DNA of 64,000 nucleotides from Burkholderiales bacterium (GTDB lineage Bacteria; Pseudomonadota; Gammaproteobacteria; Burkholderiales; Burkholderiaceae_E). Of this stretch, positions 8,731 to 18,321 are shown piece after piece; the stretch's first letter is position 1; every line of letters starts with the position of its first letter. Below the pieces are notes generated by a model that saw only the letters and a list, made by a program, of their open reading frames with translations, was not told the DNA's origin and ran no database searches. The translations under genes were made by a program, and so were the position numbers. The stretch covers positions 62,001 through 126,000 of the forward strand of contig JAPLQE010000056.1 in NCBI GenBank assembly GCA_026399835.1. Reading direction: 5' to 3'.

Positions 8731-9354
8731 ATGCCCGCCCGCCTGTCGCCTCCCCGCTCGCCCGCCAGGCGCAGCCTCCTCGCCTCGGCGCTCGTCGCGC
8801 TTTGCGCGACGTTCGGCGGACGCGCCGGGCCGGCGGCCGCCGCGACGCCCCGCACGCTGCCGCCCCCCATCGAAGGGATCGCGCTCGACGTCCACGACGG
8901 CGACTCGTTCACCTTTCGCGGCGAGGACGGCCGGCGACTGCGCATCCGCGTCTCCGGCATCGATGCGCCCGAGCACCACCAGCCCTACGCCGAGCAGTCG
9001 CGCCGCCACCTCGGCGAGATGCTGCGCGGCCGGCGGCTGCGGATCGATCCGATCAAGCAGGACGTCTTCGACCGGACGGTCGCGAAGGTGTGGGTGCTCG
9101 ACGCCGACCTGCCGCCCGCGGATGCCGCGCTGTCGCTGGTCGAGGCCGGCCTGGCCTGGCATTTCGTGCGCTACCGCGCCGACCAGCCGCCGGCCGACGT
9201 GCCCCGCTACGCGCAGGCCGAGCGCGCCGCCCGCGCGCGCCGCGCCGGGCTGTGGCAAGACGCCGAGCCCGAAGCCCCCTGGGACTTCCGCGCGCGAATG
9301 CGCCGCAACGAGGCCACGCCGCCACGGCGCCCGCGCACCGATCCCGAAGGCTGA
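8731..9354 (+). CDS. Secreted thermonuclease/SNase-domain nuclease
   Basis: A 207-residue protein with a twin-arginine-like or Sec signal (basic start, then LLASALVALCA) and a staphylococcal nuclease domain. Active-site equivalents are visible: the Asp in VHDGDSFTF, the Arg and Glu in RVSGIDAPEHHQ, and the Arg in DVFDRTVAKVW. The expected activity is Ca-dependent cleavage of DNA and RNA outside the cytoplasm. After the domain come an Arg/Ala-rich helix and a basic tail. The ATG at 8731 fits the signal peptide. It is convergent with rlmB, only seven bases apart. Confidence 0.88.
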   Translation: MPARLSPPRSPARRSLLASALVALCATFGGRAGPAAAATPRTLPPPIEGIALDVHDGDSFTFRGEDGRRLRIRVSGIDAPEHHQPYAEQSRRHLGEMLRGRRLRIDPIKQDVFDRTVAKVWVLDADLPPADAALSLVEAGLAWHFVRYRADQPPADVPRYAQAERAARARRAGLWQDAEPEAPWDFRARMRRNEATPPRRPRTDPEG

Positions 9355-9361
9355 GCGCGCG

Positions 9362-10102
9362 TCAGCGCGCCGGCTTGGCCAGCCGCGTGCGGCGCACCGT
9401 CTCGTAGAGCACGATGCCGGCCGCGACCGACACGTTCAGGCTGCTCACCTGGCCGGCCATCGGGATGGACACCAGCGTGTCGCAGCGCTCGCGCGTCAGG
9501 CGCCGCAGCCCCACGCCCTCGGCGCCGAGGACCCAGGCGACCGAGGCCGGCACCTCGATGTCGTAGAGCGTCGCATCGGTGCCGTCGGCCGTGCCGATGA
9601 CGGTGATGCGCCGCTCCTGGAGCTCGTCGATCGTGCGGGCGAGGTTGGTGACCATGATGTAGGGCACGCTCTCGGCCGCGCCGCTCGCGGTCTGGATCGC
9701 CGCTTCGTTGAGCGGGCAGGCGTGGTCCTTGGGCGCGATCACCGCATGCGCGCCCGCACCGTCGGCCACCCGCAGGCAGGCGCCGAGGTTGCGCGGATCG
9801 GTCACGCCGTCGAGCAGCAGCAGCAGCGGCGGGCCCTCGATCGCATCGAGCAGCTCGTCGAAGCCGACCCGCAGCGGCTGCGCCTCGGCGATCGCGACGA
9901 CGCCCTGATGGCGACGGTTGGGGCACAGCTTGTCGAGCCGCGCACCATCGACGCGACGCGCCTCGACGCCGGCCTGCGCGGCCGCCGACAGCAGCTCGCG
10001 CATGCGTCCGTCCTCGCGGCGCGCATCGACGTAGAGTTCCTTGACCGAGGCCGCCTGGCTGCGCAGCCGCGAGGTCACCGAATGGAATCCGAACACGAGC
10101 AC
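9362..10102 (-). CDS. rlmB: 23S rRNA (guanosine-2'-O-)-methyltransferase RlmB
   Basis: A 246-residue SpoU-family (SPOUT) methyltransferase that methylates the 2'-O of G2251 in 23S rRNA with S-adenosylmethionine. An N-terminal substrate-binding domain (residues 1-75) precedes the knotted domain with LLDGVTDPRNLGACLR, WVLGAEGVGLRRL and IPMAGQVSSLNVSVAA, the three SpoU motifs. The start is GTG at 10102. GGAGGT sits at 10109-10114, overlapping the end of rnr, so rlmB is the second gene of an rnr-rlmB operon. An earlier in-frame start would add an Arg/Pro-rich stretch absent from the family. Confidence 0.95.
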   Translation of the reverse strand: MLVFGFHSVTSRLRSQAASVKELYVDARREDGRMRELLSAAAQAGVEARRVDGARLDKLCPNRRHQGVVAIAEAQPLRVGFDELLDAIEGPPLLLLLDGVTDPRNLGACLRVADGAGAHAVIAPKDHACPLNEAAIQTASGAAESVPYIMVTNLARTIDELQERRITVIGTADGTDATLYDIEVPASVAWVLGAEGVGLRRLTRERCDTLVSIPMAGQVSSLNVSVAAGIVLYETVRRTRLAKPAR

Positions 10103-10106
10103 CGGA

Positions 10107-12584
10107 CTACCTCCGCTTGCGCTTGGGGCCGCGCTGCTCGGGCTTCGTGCCGCCCCGCCGCTTGGCCGCCTGGCGCTCGGTGCGCACCCGCGCCACCTGC
10201 TCCGACTTGGCGGGCGCGGCCTTGCGGCCGCCGCGCTCGGCGAGCGGCTCCGGCCCGAGCTCGGCGGCCGTCGGCACGCGCGCACCGCGCGCATCGACCC
10301 GCGGCGCATCGGCCTTGACCATCCGGAACTCGATGCGACGCGCCTCGAGATCGACGCGCGAGACCTGGACGTCGATCTCGTCGGTCAGGCGGTAGCGCTT
10401 GCCGGTGCGCTCGCCACGCAGCTCGTGCGCAGCCTCGATGTACTGGAAGTACTCGCTGCCGAGCTCGGACACGTGGACCATGCCCTCGACATAGAGGTCG
10501 TTGAGGGTGATGAAGAGGCCGAAGGTCGCGACCCCGGTCACGCGGCCGCGGAACTGCTCGCCGACCCGCTCGCGCATGTACTGGCACTTGAGCCAGGCCT
10601 CGACGTCGCGCGAGGCGTCGTCGGCGCGCCGCTCGTTGGCCGAGCACAGCAGCCCGAGCATCTGCCAGCGGTCGAGTTCCTCGCGTTGCGCGAGGCTCAT
10701 CCGGTTGCGCGCCTCGGCGCGGTCCTCGGCGCGCGCGGTCGCCTTCGCCGAGGGCTTGGGCGGCCCGCCGCGACGTCCGCGAGGCGGCGGTGCGGCGGCG
10801 ATCGTCTCGGCCGACGGCACCGGCGGCGCATAGCGACAGCTCTGGAGCAGCGACTTGATCACGCGGTGGGTCAGCAGGTCCGGATAGCGACGGATCGGCG
10901 ACGTGAAGTGCGCGTAGGCCTCGTAGGACAGGCCGAAGTGGCCGACGTTGTACGGCGAGTAGATGGCCTGCTGCATCGAGCGCAGCAGCATCGTCTGCAG
11001 CAGCCCCGCATCGGGCCGCGGCGCGATCTGCTGGGCGAGCTCCGCGTAGTCGGCCGGCGTCGGATCGTCGCCGCCGCCGAGCGACAGGCCTGCGCTCTGC
11101 AGGAACTCGCGCAGCAGCGAGAGCCGCTCCGGCGTCGGGCCCTCGTGGATCCGGTACAGCGCGGGATGCCGGCTGCGCGAGACGAAGTCCGCCGCGCAGG
11201 TGTTGGCCGCCAGCATGCACTCCTCGATCAGCTTGTGCGCGTCGTTGCGGGTGCGCGCGACGATCCGCTCGATGCGGCCGGCGACGTCGCAGACGATCTT
11301 CGTCTCGGTCGTCTCGAAGTCCATCGCGCCCCGCACGCCGCGCGCCTTCACCAGCGCACGGAACAGGTCGTAGAGGTTCTGCAGGTGCGGCACCAGCGGG
11401 GCGCGGGCACGTGCCGCTGCCGGGTCGCGCCCGGACAGCACCGACCAGACCTCGTCGTAGGTCAGGCGGGCGGCCGAGTGCATGACCGCCTCGTAGAACT
11501 GGTACGCCTTCACCTGGCCGCGCGCGGTGATCACCATGTCGGCGACCAGCACCAGACGGTCCACCGCCGGATTGAGCGAGCACAGCCCGTTCGAGAGCTT
11601 CTCCGGCAGCATCGGAATCACGCGCCGCGGGAAGTACACCGAGGTCGAGCGCCGCAGCGCGTCGAGGTCGAGCGCGCTGCCGTCCTCGACGTAGTGGGCG
11701 ACGTCGGCGATCGCGACCAGCAGGCGCCAGCCGCCCGCGCGGCGGCCCGAGGTCTCCAGCGGCTCGCAGTACACCGCGTCGTCGAAGTCGCGCGCGTCCT
11801 CGCCGTCGATGGTCACCAGCGGCACGTCGCGCAGATCGATGCGGCGCTTGTAGTCGGCCGGGCGCACCTGCGCGGGCAGCTTGGCGGCGAGCGCGAGCGC
11901 CTCCTCGGAGAACTCGTGCGGCACGTCGAACTTGCGCACCGCGATCTCGATCTCCATGCCCGGGTCGTCGATCGCGCCGAGCACCTCGACGACGCGCCCC
12001 ATGGGCGGGGTGTGTCCGTTCGGCGGCTGGAGGATCTCGACGGTGACGACCTGTCCGGGCTGCGCGCGGCCGGCGTCGCCCGGAGCGATGAGGATGTCGT
12101 GCTTGATGCGCTGGTCCTCGGGCACGACCACGGTCACGCCGCGCTCGACCAGCACGCGGCCGACCAGGCGGCGGTGCCCGCGCTCGGTGATCTCGACGAT
12201 CGAGCCCTCGGGCTTGCCGCGATTGTCGAGGCCGGTGCGTCTGACGAGCGCGCGGTCCCCGTGCATCGCCTTCTGCATCTCGCGCGGGGGCAGGAACAGA
12301 TCCGCTCCGCCCGCGTCGGGCACCAGGAAGCCGAAGCCGTCACGGTGACCGGTGATGCGGCCGGCGACGAGGTCGAGCTTGTCGGCGATCAGCAGCACGC
12401 CCTTGCGGTTGGGGAGCAGCTGACCATCGCGTTCCATCGCGAGGACACGCTGCTCGAGCGCTTCGGCATGCCGCGGGGGAACGCCGAGACGCTCGCCGAG
12501 TTCGGTCGGCGTCAGCGGCGATTCGGCGCTGCGCAGGGCGTCCAGGATCTCTTCCCGGGTGGGTGGCGTCCAGGACTTGGTCAC
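10107..12584 (-). CDS. rnr: Ribonuclease R
   Basis: An 825-residue 3'-5' exoribonuclease of the RNase II/R family, which degrades structured RNA and acts in rRNA and tRNA quality control. Order of domains: winged helix (about 10-75), cold-shock domains (about 80-230), RNB catalytic domain (about 240-600) with the metal-binding IDGEDARDFDDAV, an S1 domain near 670-755, and a Lys/Arg-rich tail. An extra Pro/Arg-rich insert (RGRRGGPPKPSAK) sits between RNB and S1. The start is GTG at 12584; no strong Shine-Dalgarno sequence is visible. It is divergent from tRNA-Leu, whose promoter lies directly beside the rnr start codon. Confidence 0.95.
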   Translation of the reverse strand: MTKSWTPPTREEILDALRSAESPLTPTELGERLGVPPRHAEALEQRVLAMERDGQLLPNRKGVLLIADKLDLVAGRITGHRDGFGFLVPDAGGADLFLPPREMQKAMHGDRALVRRTGLDNRGKPEGSIVEITERGHRRLVGRVLVERGVTVVVPEDQRIKHDILIAPGDAGRAQPGQVVTVEILQPPNGHTPPMGRVVEVLGAIDDPGMEIEIAVRKFDVPHEFSEEALALAAKLPAQVRPADYKRRIDLRDVPLVTIDGEDARDFDDAVYCEPLETSGRRAGGWRLLVAIADVAHYVEDGSALDLDALRRSTSVYFPRRVIPMLPEKLSNGLCSLNPAVDRLVLVADMVITARGQVKAYQFYEAVMHSAARLTYDEVWSVLSGRDPAAARARAPLVPHLQNLYDLFRALVKARGVRGAMDFETTETKIVCDVAGRIERIVARTRNDAHKLIEECMLAANTCAADFVSRSRHPALYRIHEGPTPERLSLLREFLQSAGLSLGGGDDPTPADYAELAQQIAPRPDAGLLQTMLLRSMQQAIYSPYNVGHFGLSYEAYAHFTSPIRRYPDLLTHRVIKSLLQSCRYAPPVPSAETIAAAPPPRGRRGGPPKPSAKATARAEDRAEARNRMSLAQREELDRWQMLGLLCSANERRADDASRDVEAWLKCQYMRERVGEQFRGRVTGVATFGLFITLNDLYVEGMVHVSELGSEYFQYIEAAHELRGERTGKRYRLTDEIDVQVSRVDLEARRIEFRMVKADAPRVDARGARVPTAAELGPEPLAERGGRKAAPAKSEQVARVRTERQAAKRRGGTKPEQRGPKRKRR

Positions 12585-12587
12585 GGT

Positions 12588-12615
12588 TTGACAGATCGGT
12601 TCATGCAGTTATAAT
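12588..12615 (+). promoter_or_regulatory. Perfect-consensus sigma-70 promoter for tRNA-Leu
   Basis: TTGACA at 12588-12593 and TATAAT at 12610-12615 match both consensus hexamers exactly, with a 16-base spacer. The tRNA starts 35 bases after the -10 box. The -35 box lies only three bases from the divergent rnr start codon. Confidence 0.9.
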
Positions 12616-12650
12616 CCGCGGCTTCGTCGGGTCTTGCCCGCACGAACCGC

Positions 12651-12737
12651 GCCCAGATGGCGGAATTGGTAGACGCACTAGGTTCAGGTCCTAGCGCCGG
12701 CAACGGTGTGGAGGTTCGAGTCCTCTTCTGGGCACCA
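12651..12737 (+). tRNA. tRNA-Leu (anticodon CAG)
   Basis: An 87-base tRNA including an encoded CCA end. The acceptor stem GCCCAGA pairs with TCTGGGC. The D arm contains TTGGTAGACGC. The anticodon stem CTAGG/CCTAG encloses the loop TTCAGGT, giving anticodon CAG at 12685-12687, which reads CUG. A long class II variable arm (GCGCCGGCAACGGTGT region) identifies the Leu type, and GGTTCGAGTCC is the T arm. CUG is the dominant leucine codon in the neighbouring genes, which fits the strong promoter. Confidence 0.97.
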
Positions 12738-12747
12738 CGTTTCAGGG

Positions 12748-12779
12748 AAAGGCCCCGCCCAGCGGGGCCTTCTTCTTTG
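12748..12779 (+). terminator. Rho-independent terminator of tRNA-Leu
   Basis: GGCCCCGC and GCGGGGCC (12751-12758 and 12762-12769) form an 8-bp GC stem with a 3-base loop, extended by AA/TT and followed by TTCTTCTTT. It begins about ten bases after the tRNA. On the minus strand the same hairpin is followed by TTT, so it may also stop the purA-side operon. Confidence 0.85.
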
Positions 12780-12830
12780 TGCGCGGCGCAAGGAACGAAG
12801 CCGGAACGCAACGCGTCCGGCTGGTTCAGC

Positions 12831-12890
12831 GAGGCAGGCTTCATCGAGGCAGGCTTCATCGAGGCAGGCCTCAGCGACGCAGGCCTCAGG
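12831..12890. repeat. Four tandem 15-bp repeats at the 3' end of the phosphoribosyltransferase gene
   Basis: Units begin at 12831, 12846, 12861 and 12876. The first two are identical (GAGGCAGGCTTCATC). The third differs at two positions and the fourth at a few more. The last unit includes the stop codon of the phosphoribosyltransferase gene; the other three are intergenic. The unit length is a multiple of three, but no supported gene reads through the whole array. Confidence 0.85.
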
Positions 12891-13395
12891 ACGGCCACCG
12901 CGCCTTCAGATCGCTCGGGCGCAGGTGATCGTACTCTTCGAACGGCTGGTGGATCCAGGGATTCGTCGGCAGGTGGTCGACGTAGAAGTCCGGCTCGGCG
13001 ACCGACTGGCCCTTGCGCCAGATCACCGCGGACCGGATTTCGGTCACCTGCGGAAACCGGGCCTTGAGCGCCGGGATCACCTCGACCAGCGTGGCACCCG
13101 AGTCGACCAGATCGTCGGCGAGCAGCCAGCGCGTGCCGGGCAGCGGCTCGGCACTGCTCATGTGCTCGGCGATCATCAGCCGGCTCTGCGTCTGCCCGGC
13201 GTTCTCGCGGTATGAGCTGGTGAACAGCACGCCCAGCGGCACGCGGAACAGCCTCGACAGCGCGTCGCCGACCCGCAGTCCGCCGCGGGCGAGGCAGACG
13301 ATCGCATCGAAGTCGTAGTTCGCATCGTGGATGCGGACCGCGAGCTTCTCGATCAGGCGGTTGTACTCGTCCCAGGAAACATGCAGGTCCCTCAT
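12886..13395 (-). CDS. Purine-type phosphoribosyltransferase
   Basis: A 169-residue type I phosphoribosyltransferase. LLADDLVDSGATL at about residues 92-104 is the PRPP-binding loop (two acidic residues then D-S/T-G-x-T). ARGGLRVGDALSRL near residue 36 is the flexible N-terminal contact. It probably salvages a purine base (xanthine, guanine or hypoxanthine), which fits its position 11 bases after purA, whose product makes adenylosuccinate. It is the last gene of the minus-strand run. Base specificity cannot be read from the sequence. Confidence 0.88.
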   Translation of the reverse strand: MRDLHVSWDEYNRLIEKLAVRIHDANYDFDAIVCLARGGLRVGDALSRLFRVPLGVLFTSSYRENAGQTQSRLMIAEHMSSAEPLPGTRWLLADDLVDSGATLVEVIPALKARFPQVTEIRSAVIWRKGQSVAEPDFYVDHLPTNPWIHQPFEEYDHLRPSDLKARWPS

Positions 13396-13406
13396 CGTCG
13401 GCGCTC

Positions 13407-14708
<1,302 letters not shown>

Positions 14709-15896
14709 CTACTCCCTCCCGCCCCGGTGCAGGGGCCTGACGGCCCAGCCCGTGGCTTGTCGTGCGAGCTCGCGATCGCATTCGAATTCCTGCTGCTCGT
14801 GCTCGTGGCCGGGCAGCACCTGCACGACGATCTCGCCTGCGGCGCGCAACGCGCGCACCGACTCGGCGAGCGCCGTGTCCGCGCCCCATGGCGCCCTGAT
14901 CGCACCGGACGGCGGCCGCTCGGGGATCAGCGCCGCGAGCTCGCGCAGTTCCAGCGAGAAGCCGGTGGCCGGACGGGCCCGGCCGAAGGCCGCGCCGACG
15001 TTGTCGTATCGACCGCCCCGCCCGATCGCATTGGGCAGGCCGTCGACGTAGGCGGCGAAGATCGCGCCGCTGTGATAACGGTAGCCCCGGGCATCGCCGA
15101 GATCGAGCGCGATTTCGACCGCCAGCCCGTCGCCGCCGGCGAGCTGCGGTGCGGCGGCGAGCCGCTCGAGCTGCGCGAGGGCATCGGCGATCACCGGCGC
15201 CGCAGGCATCGCGGCACGGGCCCGCGCGAGCACCGACGCCGCCGGTCCGAAGAGGCCGGGCAGCGCCAGCAGCGCGCGCCGCTCGGGCGACTCGGGCACC
15301 GCGGCGAGCCGCTGCGCGAGACCCGGCGCGTCCTTGGCCTGCAGCAGCGGGAAGATCTCGTCCTCCCCCACGCCCGGCAGCGCGCCCAGCAGCGTGCGCA
15401 CGATCGCGACATGGCCGAGGTCGATGCGCACCCGCGGCACGCCGGCGGTGCGCAGCGACTGAAGCAGCATCTCCACGACCTCGAGGTCCGCCTCGGGCCC
15501 GGCATGCCCGAACAGCTCGGCGCCCACCTGCAGGGGCTCGCGCGTCGACAGAGGGCCCGCCGGGCGCGTGTGCAGCACGCTGCCCGAATAGCACAGCCGC
15601 ACCACACCAGCGCGGTCTAGCAGGTGGGCGTCGATGCGCGCGACCTGCGGCGTGATGTCGGCGCGCAGGCCCATCGTGCGCCCGGACAGCTGGTCGATCA
15701 GCTTGAAGGTGCTCAGGTCGAGGTCTCGGCCGCTGCCCGTCAGCAGCGAGTCGAGGTACTCGATGGTCGGCGGCATGACCAGCTCGTACCCGTAGCATCG
15801 GTACAGGTCGAGCAGACGCCTGCGCAGCTCCTCGATCCGCCGGGCTTCGCTCGGCAGGATGTCGGAGATGCTCTCGGGAAGCAGCCAGCGCGGCAT
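14709..15896 (-). CDS. hisZ: ATP phosphoribosyltransferase regulatory subunit HisZ
   Basis: A 395-residue protein related to histidyl-tRNA synthetase but used as the regulatory partner of the short HisG in histidine biosynthesis. It has the class II fold ([20 protein letters not shown] at the start, [13 protein letters not shown] near residue 78). [15 protein letters not shown] near residue 272 lies where HisRS has its histidine-binding motif. The true hisS lies separately at 23200, which supports HisZ here. Its presence implies a short-form hisG elsewhere. The association of hisZ and purA is typical of betaproteobacteria. Confidence 0.94.
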   Translation of the reverse strand: MPRWLLPESISDILPSEARRIEELRRRLLDLYRCYGYELVMPPTIEYLDSLLTGSGRDLDLSTFKLIDQLSGRTMGLRADITPQVARIDAHLLDRAGVVRLCYSGSVLHTRPAGPLSTREPLQVGAELFGHAGPEADLEVVEMLLQSLRTAGVPRVRIDLGHVAIVRTLLGALPGVGEDEIFPLLQAKDAPGLAQRLAAVPESPERRALLALPGLFGPAASVLARARAAMPAAPVIADALAQLERLAAAPQLAGGDGLAVEIALDLGDARGYRYHSGAIFAAYVDGLPNAIGRGGRYDNVGAAFGRARPATGFSLELRELAALIPERPPSGAIRAPWGADTALAESVRALRAAGEIVVQVLPGHEHEQQEFECDRELARQATGWAVRPLHRGGRE

Positions 15897-15932
15897 GGGA
15901 CGGATCGGTGGGGCGCGTCTCGCGACGCGCGA

Positions 15933-16118
15933 TCAGGCGGCGATGGCCAGCAGCGCCACGCCCGCGAGGACCGCGGCCAGGCCCATGAACCGGATCTGGC
16001 CGTCGCGCAGGGAGGCGATGCGCCGCATCGCCTCGCGCCAGCCCGGGGGCGAGACCATCGGCATCAGCCCTTCCACGATCAGCATCAGGCCGAGCGCGGC
16101 GAGAAGGTTCGCGGCCAT
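15933..16118 (-). CDS. DUF2065 small membrane protein
   Basis: A 61-residue protein with two hydrophobic helices (LLAALGLMLIVEGLMPMV and FMGLAAVLAGVALLAIAA) joined by a charged loop (WREAMRRIASLRDGQIR). This matches the DUF2065/YjeT family that commonly follows hflC. The function is unknown; location and context suggest a link to the HflK/HflC membrane complex. It starts eight bases after the hflC stop and precedes hisZ. Confidence 0.88.
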   Translation of the reverse strand: MAANLLAALGLMLIVEGLMPMVSPPGWREAMRRIASLRDGQIRFMGLAAVLAGVALLAIAA

Positions 16119-16125
16119 CGGGCGA

Positions 16126-17028
16126 CTACTTGCGCGGCGACGGCGACGAGGCGCTCTGCCCCGCACCCGGACCGCGGAAGTACCGGAAGAACTCCGACTG
16201 GGGGTCGAGCACCAGCACGTCGCTGCGGTTGCGGAAGCTGCTCCGGTAGGCCTCGAGGCTGCGGTAGAAGCTCGCGAACTCCGGGTTCTGGCCGAAGGCC
16301 TCGGCGAACAGCGCCGACGCCTTCGCATCGCCCTCGCCCTTGACGCGCTGTGCGTCGCGGTAGGCCTCGGCGATGATCACGTCGCGCTGCCGGTCGGCAT
16401 CGGCCCGGATCTTCTCGGACTCGGCCGAGCCGGTCGCCCGACGCTCGTTGGCCACGCGCTTGCGCTCGGACTGCATCCGGTCGAACACGCGTTCGGACAC
16501 CTCGGGGGCGAAGTCCACCCGCTTCAGGCGCACGTCGATGATCTCGGCGCCGATCTGCTTGGCATCCTCGTTCATCTTGTTGCGGACCAGGTCGAGCAGC
16601 TCCTGGCGCTTGCCGGAGATCACATCGGACACCGTCTTCTTGGCGATCTCGTTGTTCAGCGAGTCGCGCAGGCTGCGCTGCAGCCGGTCGCTGGCGATGA
16701 TCTCGCTGCCGCCGACCGACGTGAAGAAGCGGCGCGGATCGGCGATCCGCCACTTCACGAAGGTGTCGATCTGGACGTTCAGCTTCTCGGACGTGATGAA
16801 CCGGTCGACATCGGCGGTGTCGATGGTCAGGATCCGGTTGTCAAAGTACTGGACGTTCTGGAACGGCGGCGGCAGCTTGAAGTGCAGGCCCGGCTTGGCG
16901 ATGACTTCCTTGATCTCGCCGAGGGCGAAGACCACCGCGTACTGGCGCTGGTCGACGACGAAGAGCATCGTCGAGGCGACGCCGAGGGCGACCAGCAGGC
17001 CGAGGAGGATGGGGGCGATTCGGTTCAT
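16126..17028 (-). CDS. hflC: HflC, SPFH-domain modulator of the FtsH protease
   Basis: A 300-residue membrane protein with one N-terminal transmembrane helix (ILLGLLVALGVASTMLFVV) and an SPFH/band-7 domain (about residues 20-190), followed by a coiled coil rich in Arg, Glu and Ala (ERKRVANERRATGSAESEK). With HflK it forms a large cage around FtsH in the inner membrane and controls proteolysis of membrane proteins. It begins 12 bases after hflK. A Lys/Ser/Pro tail ends the protein. Confidence 0.95.
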   Translation of the reverse strand: MNRIAPILLGLLVALGVASTMLFVVDQRQYAVVFALGEIKEVIAKPGLHFKLPPPFQNVQYFDNRILTIDTADVDRFITSEKLNVQIDTFVKWRIADPRRFFTSVGGSEIIASDRLQRSLRDSLNNEIAKKTVSDVISGKRQELLDLVRNKMNEDAKQIGAEIIDVRLKRVDFAPEVSERVFDRMQSERKRVANERRATGSAESEKIRADADRQRDVIIAEAYRDAQRVKGEGDAKASALFAEAFGQNPEFASFYRSLEAYRSSFRNRSDVLVLDPQSEFFRYFRGPGAGQSASSPSPRK

Positions 17029-17040
17029 GGTCGGGTGTCC

Positions 17041-18321
17041 TCAGCGGCCCGCATCGCGGTCGCGGGCGCGCAGGCCGTCACGGGTACCGGCGCTCGACGG
17101 GGCGGTCGGCGCGGACGGCGCATCGGCCGACGGGGCGACCGGCGCGGCAGCGGGCCGGGCGTCCGCCGCGGCCTGCTGGACCAGCCGATCGAGCGGCAGA
17201 TAGAGCAGGTTGTTGCCGTTGCCGCGCGAGTCGACCAGGACCTTGCTGGTGTTGGAGAAGACCTGCTGCATGGTGTCGAGGTACAGGCGCTCGCGGGTCA
17301 CCGCGGGCGCCTTCGAGTACTCGGCCAGCACCTGCTTGAAGCGCGAGGCATCGCCCTCGGCGGTCGCGATGATCCGCTGCTTGTAGCCCTCGGCCTCCTG
17401 CTGCAGGCGGCCCGCGGTGCCACGGGCCTTCGGGATCACGTCGTTCGCATAGGCGCGGCCTTCGTTGATCAGGCGCTCGCGGTCCTGGGCGGCCTTGTTG
17501 GCGTCCTCGAAGGCGGCCTGGACCGGCTCGGGCGGCTGGGCCTGCTGGATGGTCACGTCGACGATGCCGATGCCCGCCTTGTAGCGGTCGGCGATCGACT
17601 GCATCAGCACCAGCGCGTCCTTGGCGACCTGCTCCTTCTCCTCGTACAGCACCTGGTCGATGCCGGTGCGGCCGATGACCTCGCGGGTCGCCGTCTCGGC
17701 GGCCTGACGGACGATCTCCTCGGGCGCGCCGCCGGGATTGTTGTTGAACAGGTAGGCCTTGGGATCGGTGATGCGGTACTGCGCGGCGAACTGCAGGTCC
17801 ACGATCGCCTGGTCGCCGGTCAGGATCAGCGACTCGCGCGGGACCTTGTTCTTCACGTTGGTCCGGTAGCCGACCTCGACCTGGCGCAGACGCTGCACGT
17901 CGACCAGTTCTGCGGTCTCGATCGGATACGGCAGCCGCCACTTGAAGCCGGCGGTCTCGACCATGTACTTGAACTCGCCGAAGCGCAGGATCGCCGCAGA
18001 CTGGCCTTCCTGGATGATGTAGAAGCCGCTGCCCAGCCAGAGCAGGAAGGCGATGCCGCCGATCAGGCCCAGACCGGCGCCGGCGCCCTTCATCGTGGGC
18101 ATGCCGGGCCCGCCGCGGGGCGGCTCGCCGCCACCGCCGCCGCTCTTGCCGAACATGCGGTTCAGGCGCCGGTTGAAGTCGCGCCAGAGCTCGTCGAGGT
18201 CGGGCGGACCGTCGTTGCCGCCGCCGGGACGCTGCGGGCGGTCGTCGTTCTTCCCGCCGGAGCCGCCGCGGCCCCAGCCCGGGTCATTGAGCGACAACAG
18301 AGTTCGAATGCGGGTCCACAT
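17041..18321 (-). CDS. hflK: HflK, SPFH-domain modulator of the FtsH protease
   Basis: A 426-residue partner of HflC. The N-terminal 75 residues are cytoplasmic and rich in Gly, Asn, Asp and Pro. Next come a transmembrane helix (LGLIGGIAFLLWLGSGFYII), the SPFH domain, and a coiled coil with the HflK-typical YKAGIGIVDVTIQQAQPPEPV. The tail is Ala/Pro-rich. The start ATG at 18321 begins [17 protein letters not shown], as in other HflK proteins, and lies inside the end of hflX (38-base overlap). Confidence 0.95.
   Translation of the reverse strand: MWTRIRTLLSLNDPGWGRGGSGGKNDDRPQRPGGGNDGPPDLDELWRDFNRRLNRMFGKSGGGGGEPPRGGPGMPTMKGAGAGLGLIGGIAFLLWLGSGFYIIQEGQSAAILRFGEFKYMVETAGFKWRLPYPIETAELVDVQRLRQVEVGYRTNVKNKVPRESLILTGDQAIVDLQFAAQYRITDPKAYLFNNNPGGAPEEIVRQAAETATREVIGRTGIDQVLYEEKEQVAKDALVLMQSIADRYKAGIGIVDVTIQQAQPPEPVQAAFEDANKAAQDRERLINEGRAYANDVIPKARGTAGRLQQEAEGYKQRIIATAEGDASRFKQVLAEYSKAPAVTRERLYLDTMQQVFSNTSKVLVDSRGNGNNLLYLPLDRLVQQAAADARPAAAPVAPSADAPSAPTAPSSAGTRDGLRARDRDAGR

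Noticed and set aside
10041-12614. An open frame of more than 850 codons on the plus strand opposite rnr
   Set aside because: The opposite strand encodes RNase R with all motifs. In very GC-rich DNA the strand opposite a gene often stays open; the translation is Arg/Ala/His-rich with no domain.
12831-12890. A CRISPR-like array
   Set aside because: The units are 15 bases in direct tandem without spacers, and no cas gene is present.
12581-13067. Repeated short peptides encoded by the 15-bp tandem array
   Set aside because: The frames do not belong to the phosphoribosyltransferase and begin or end in unrelated DNA, so I treat the array as a DNA repeat.
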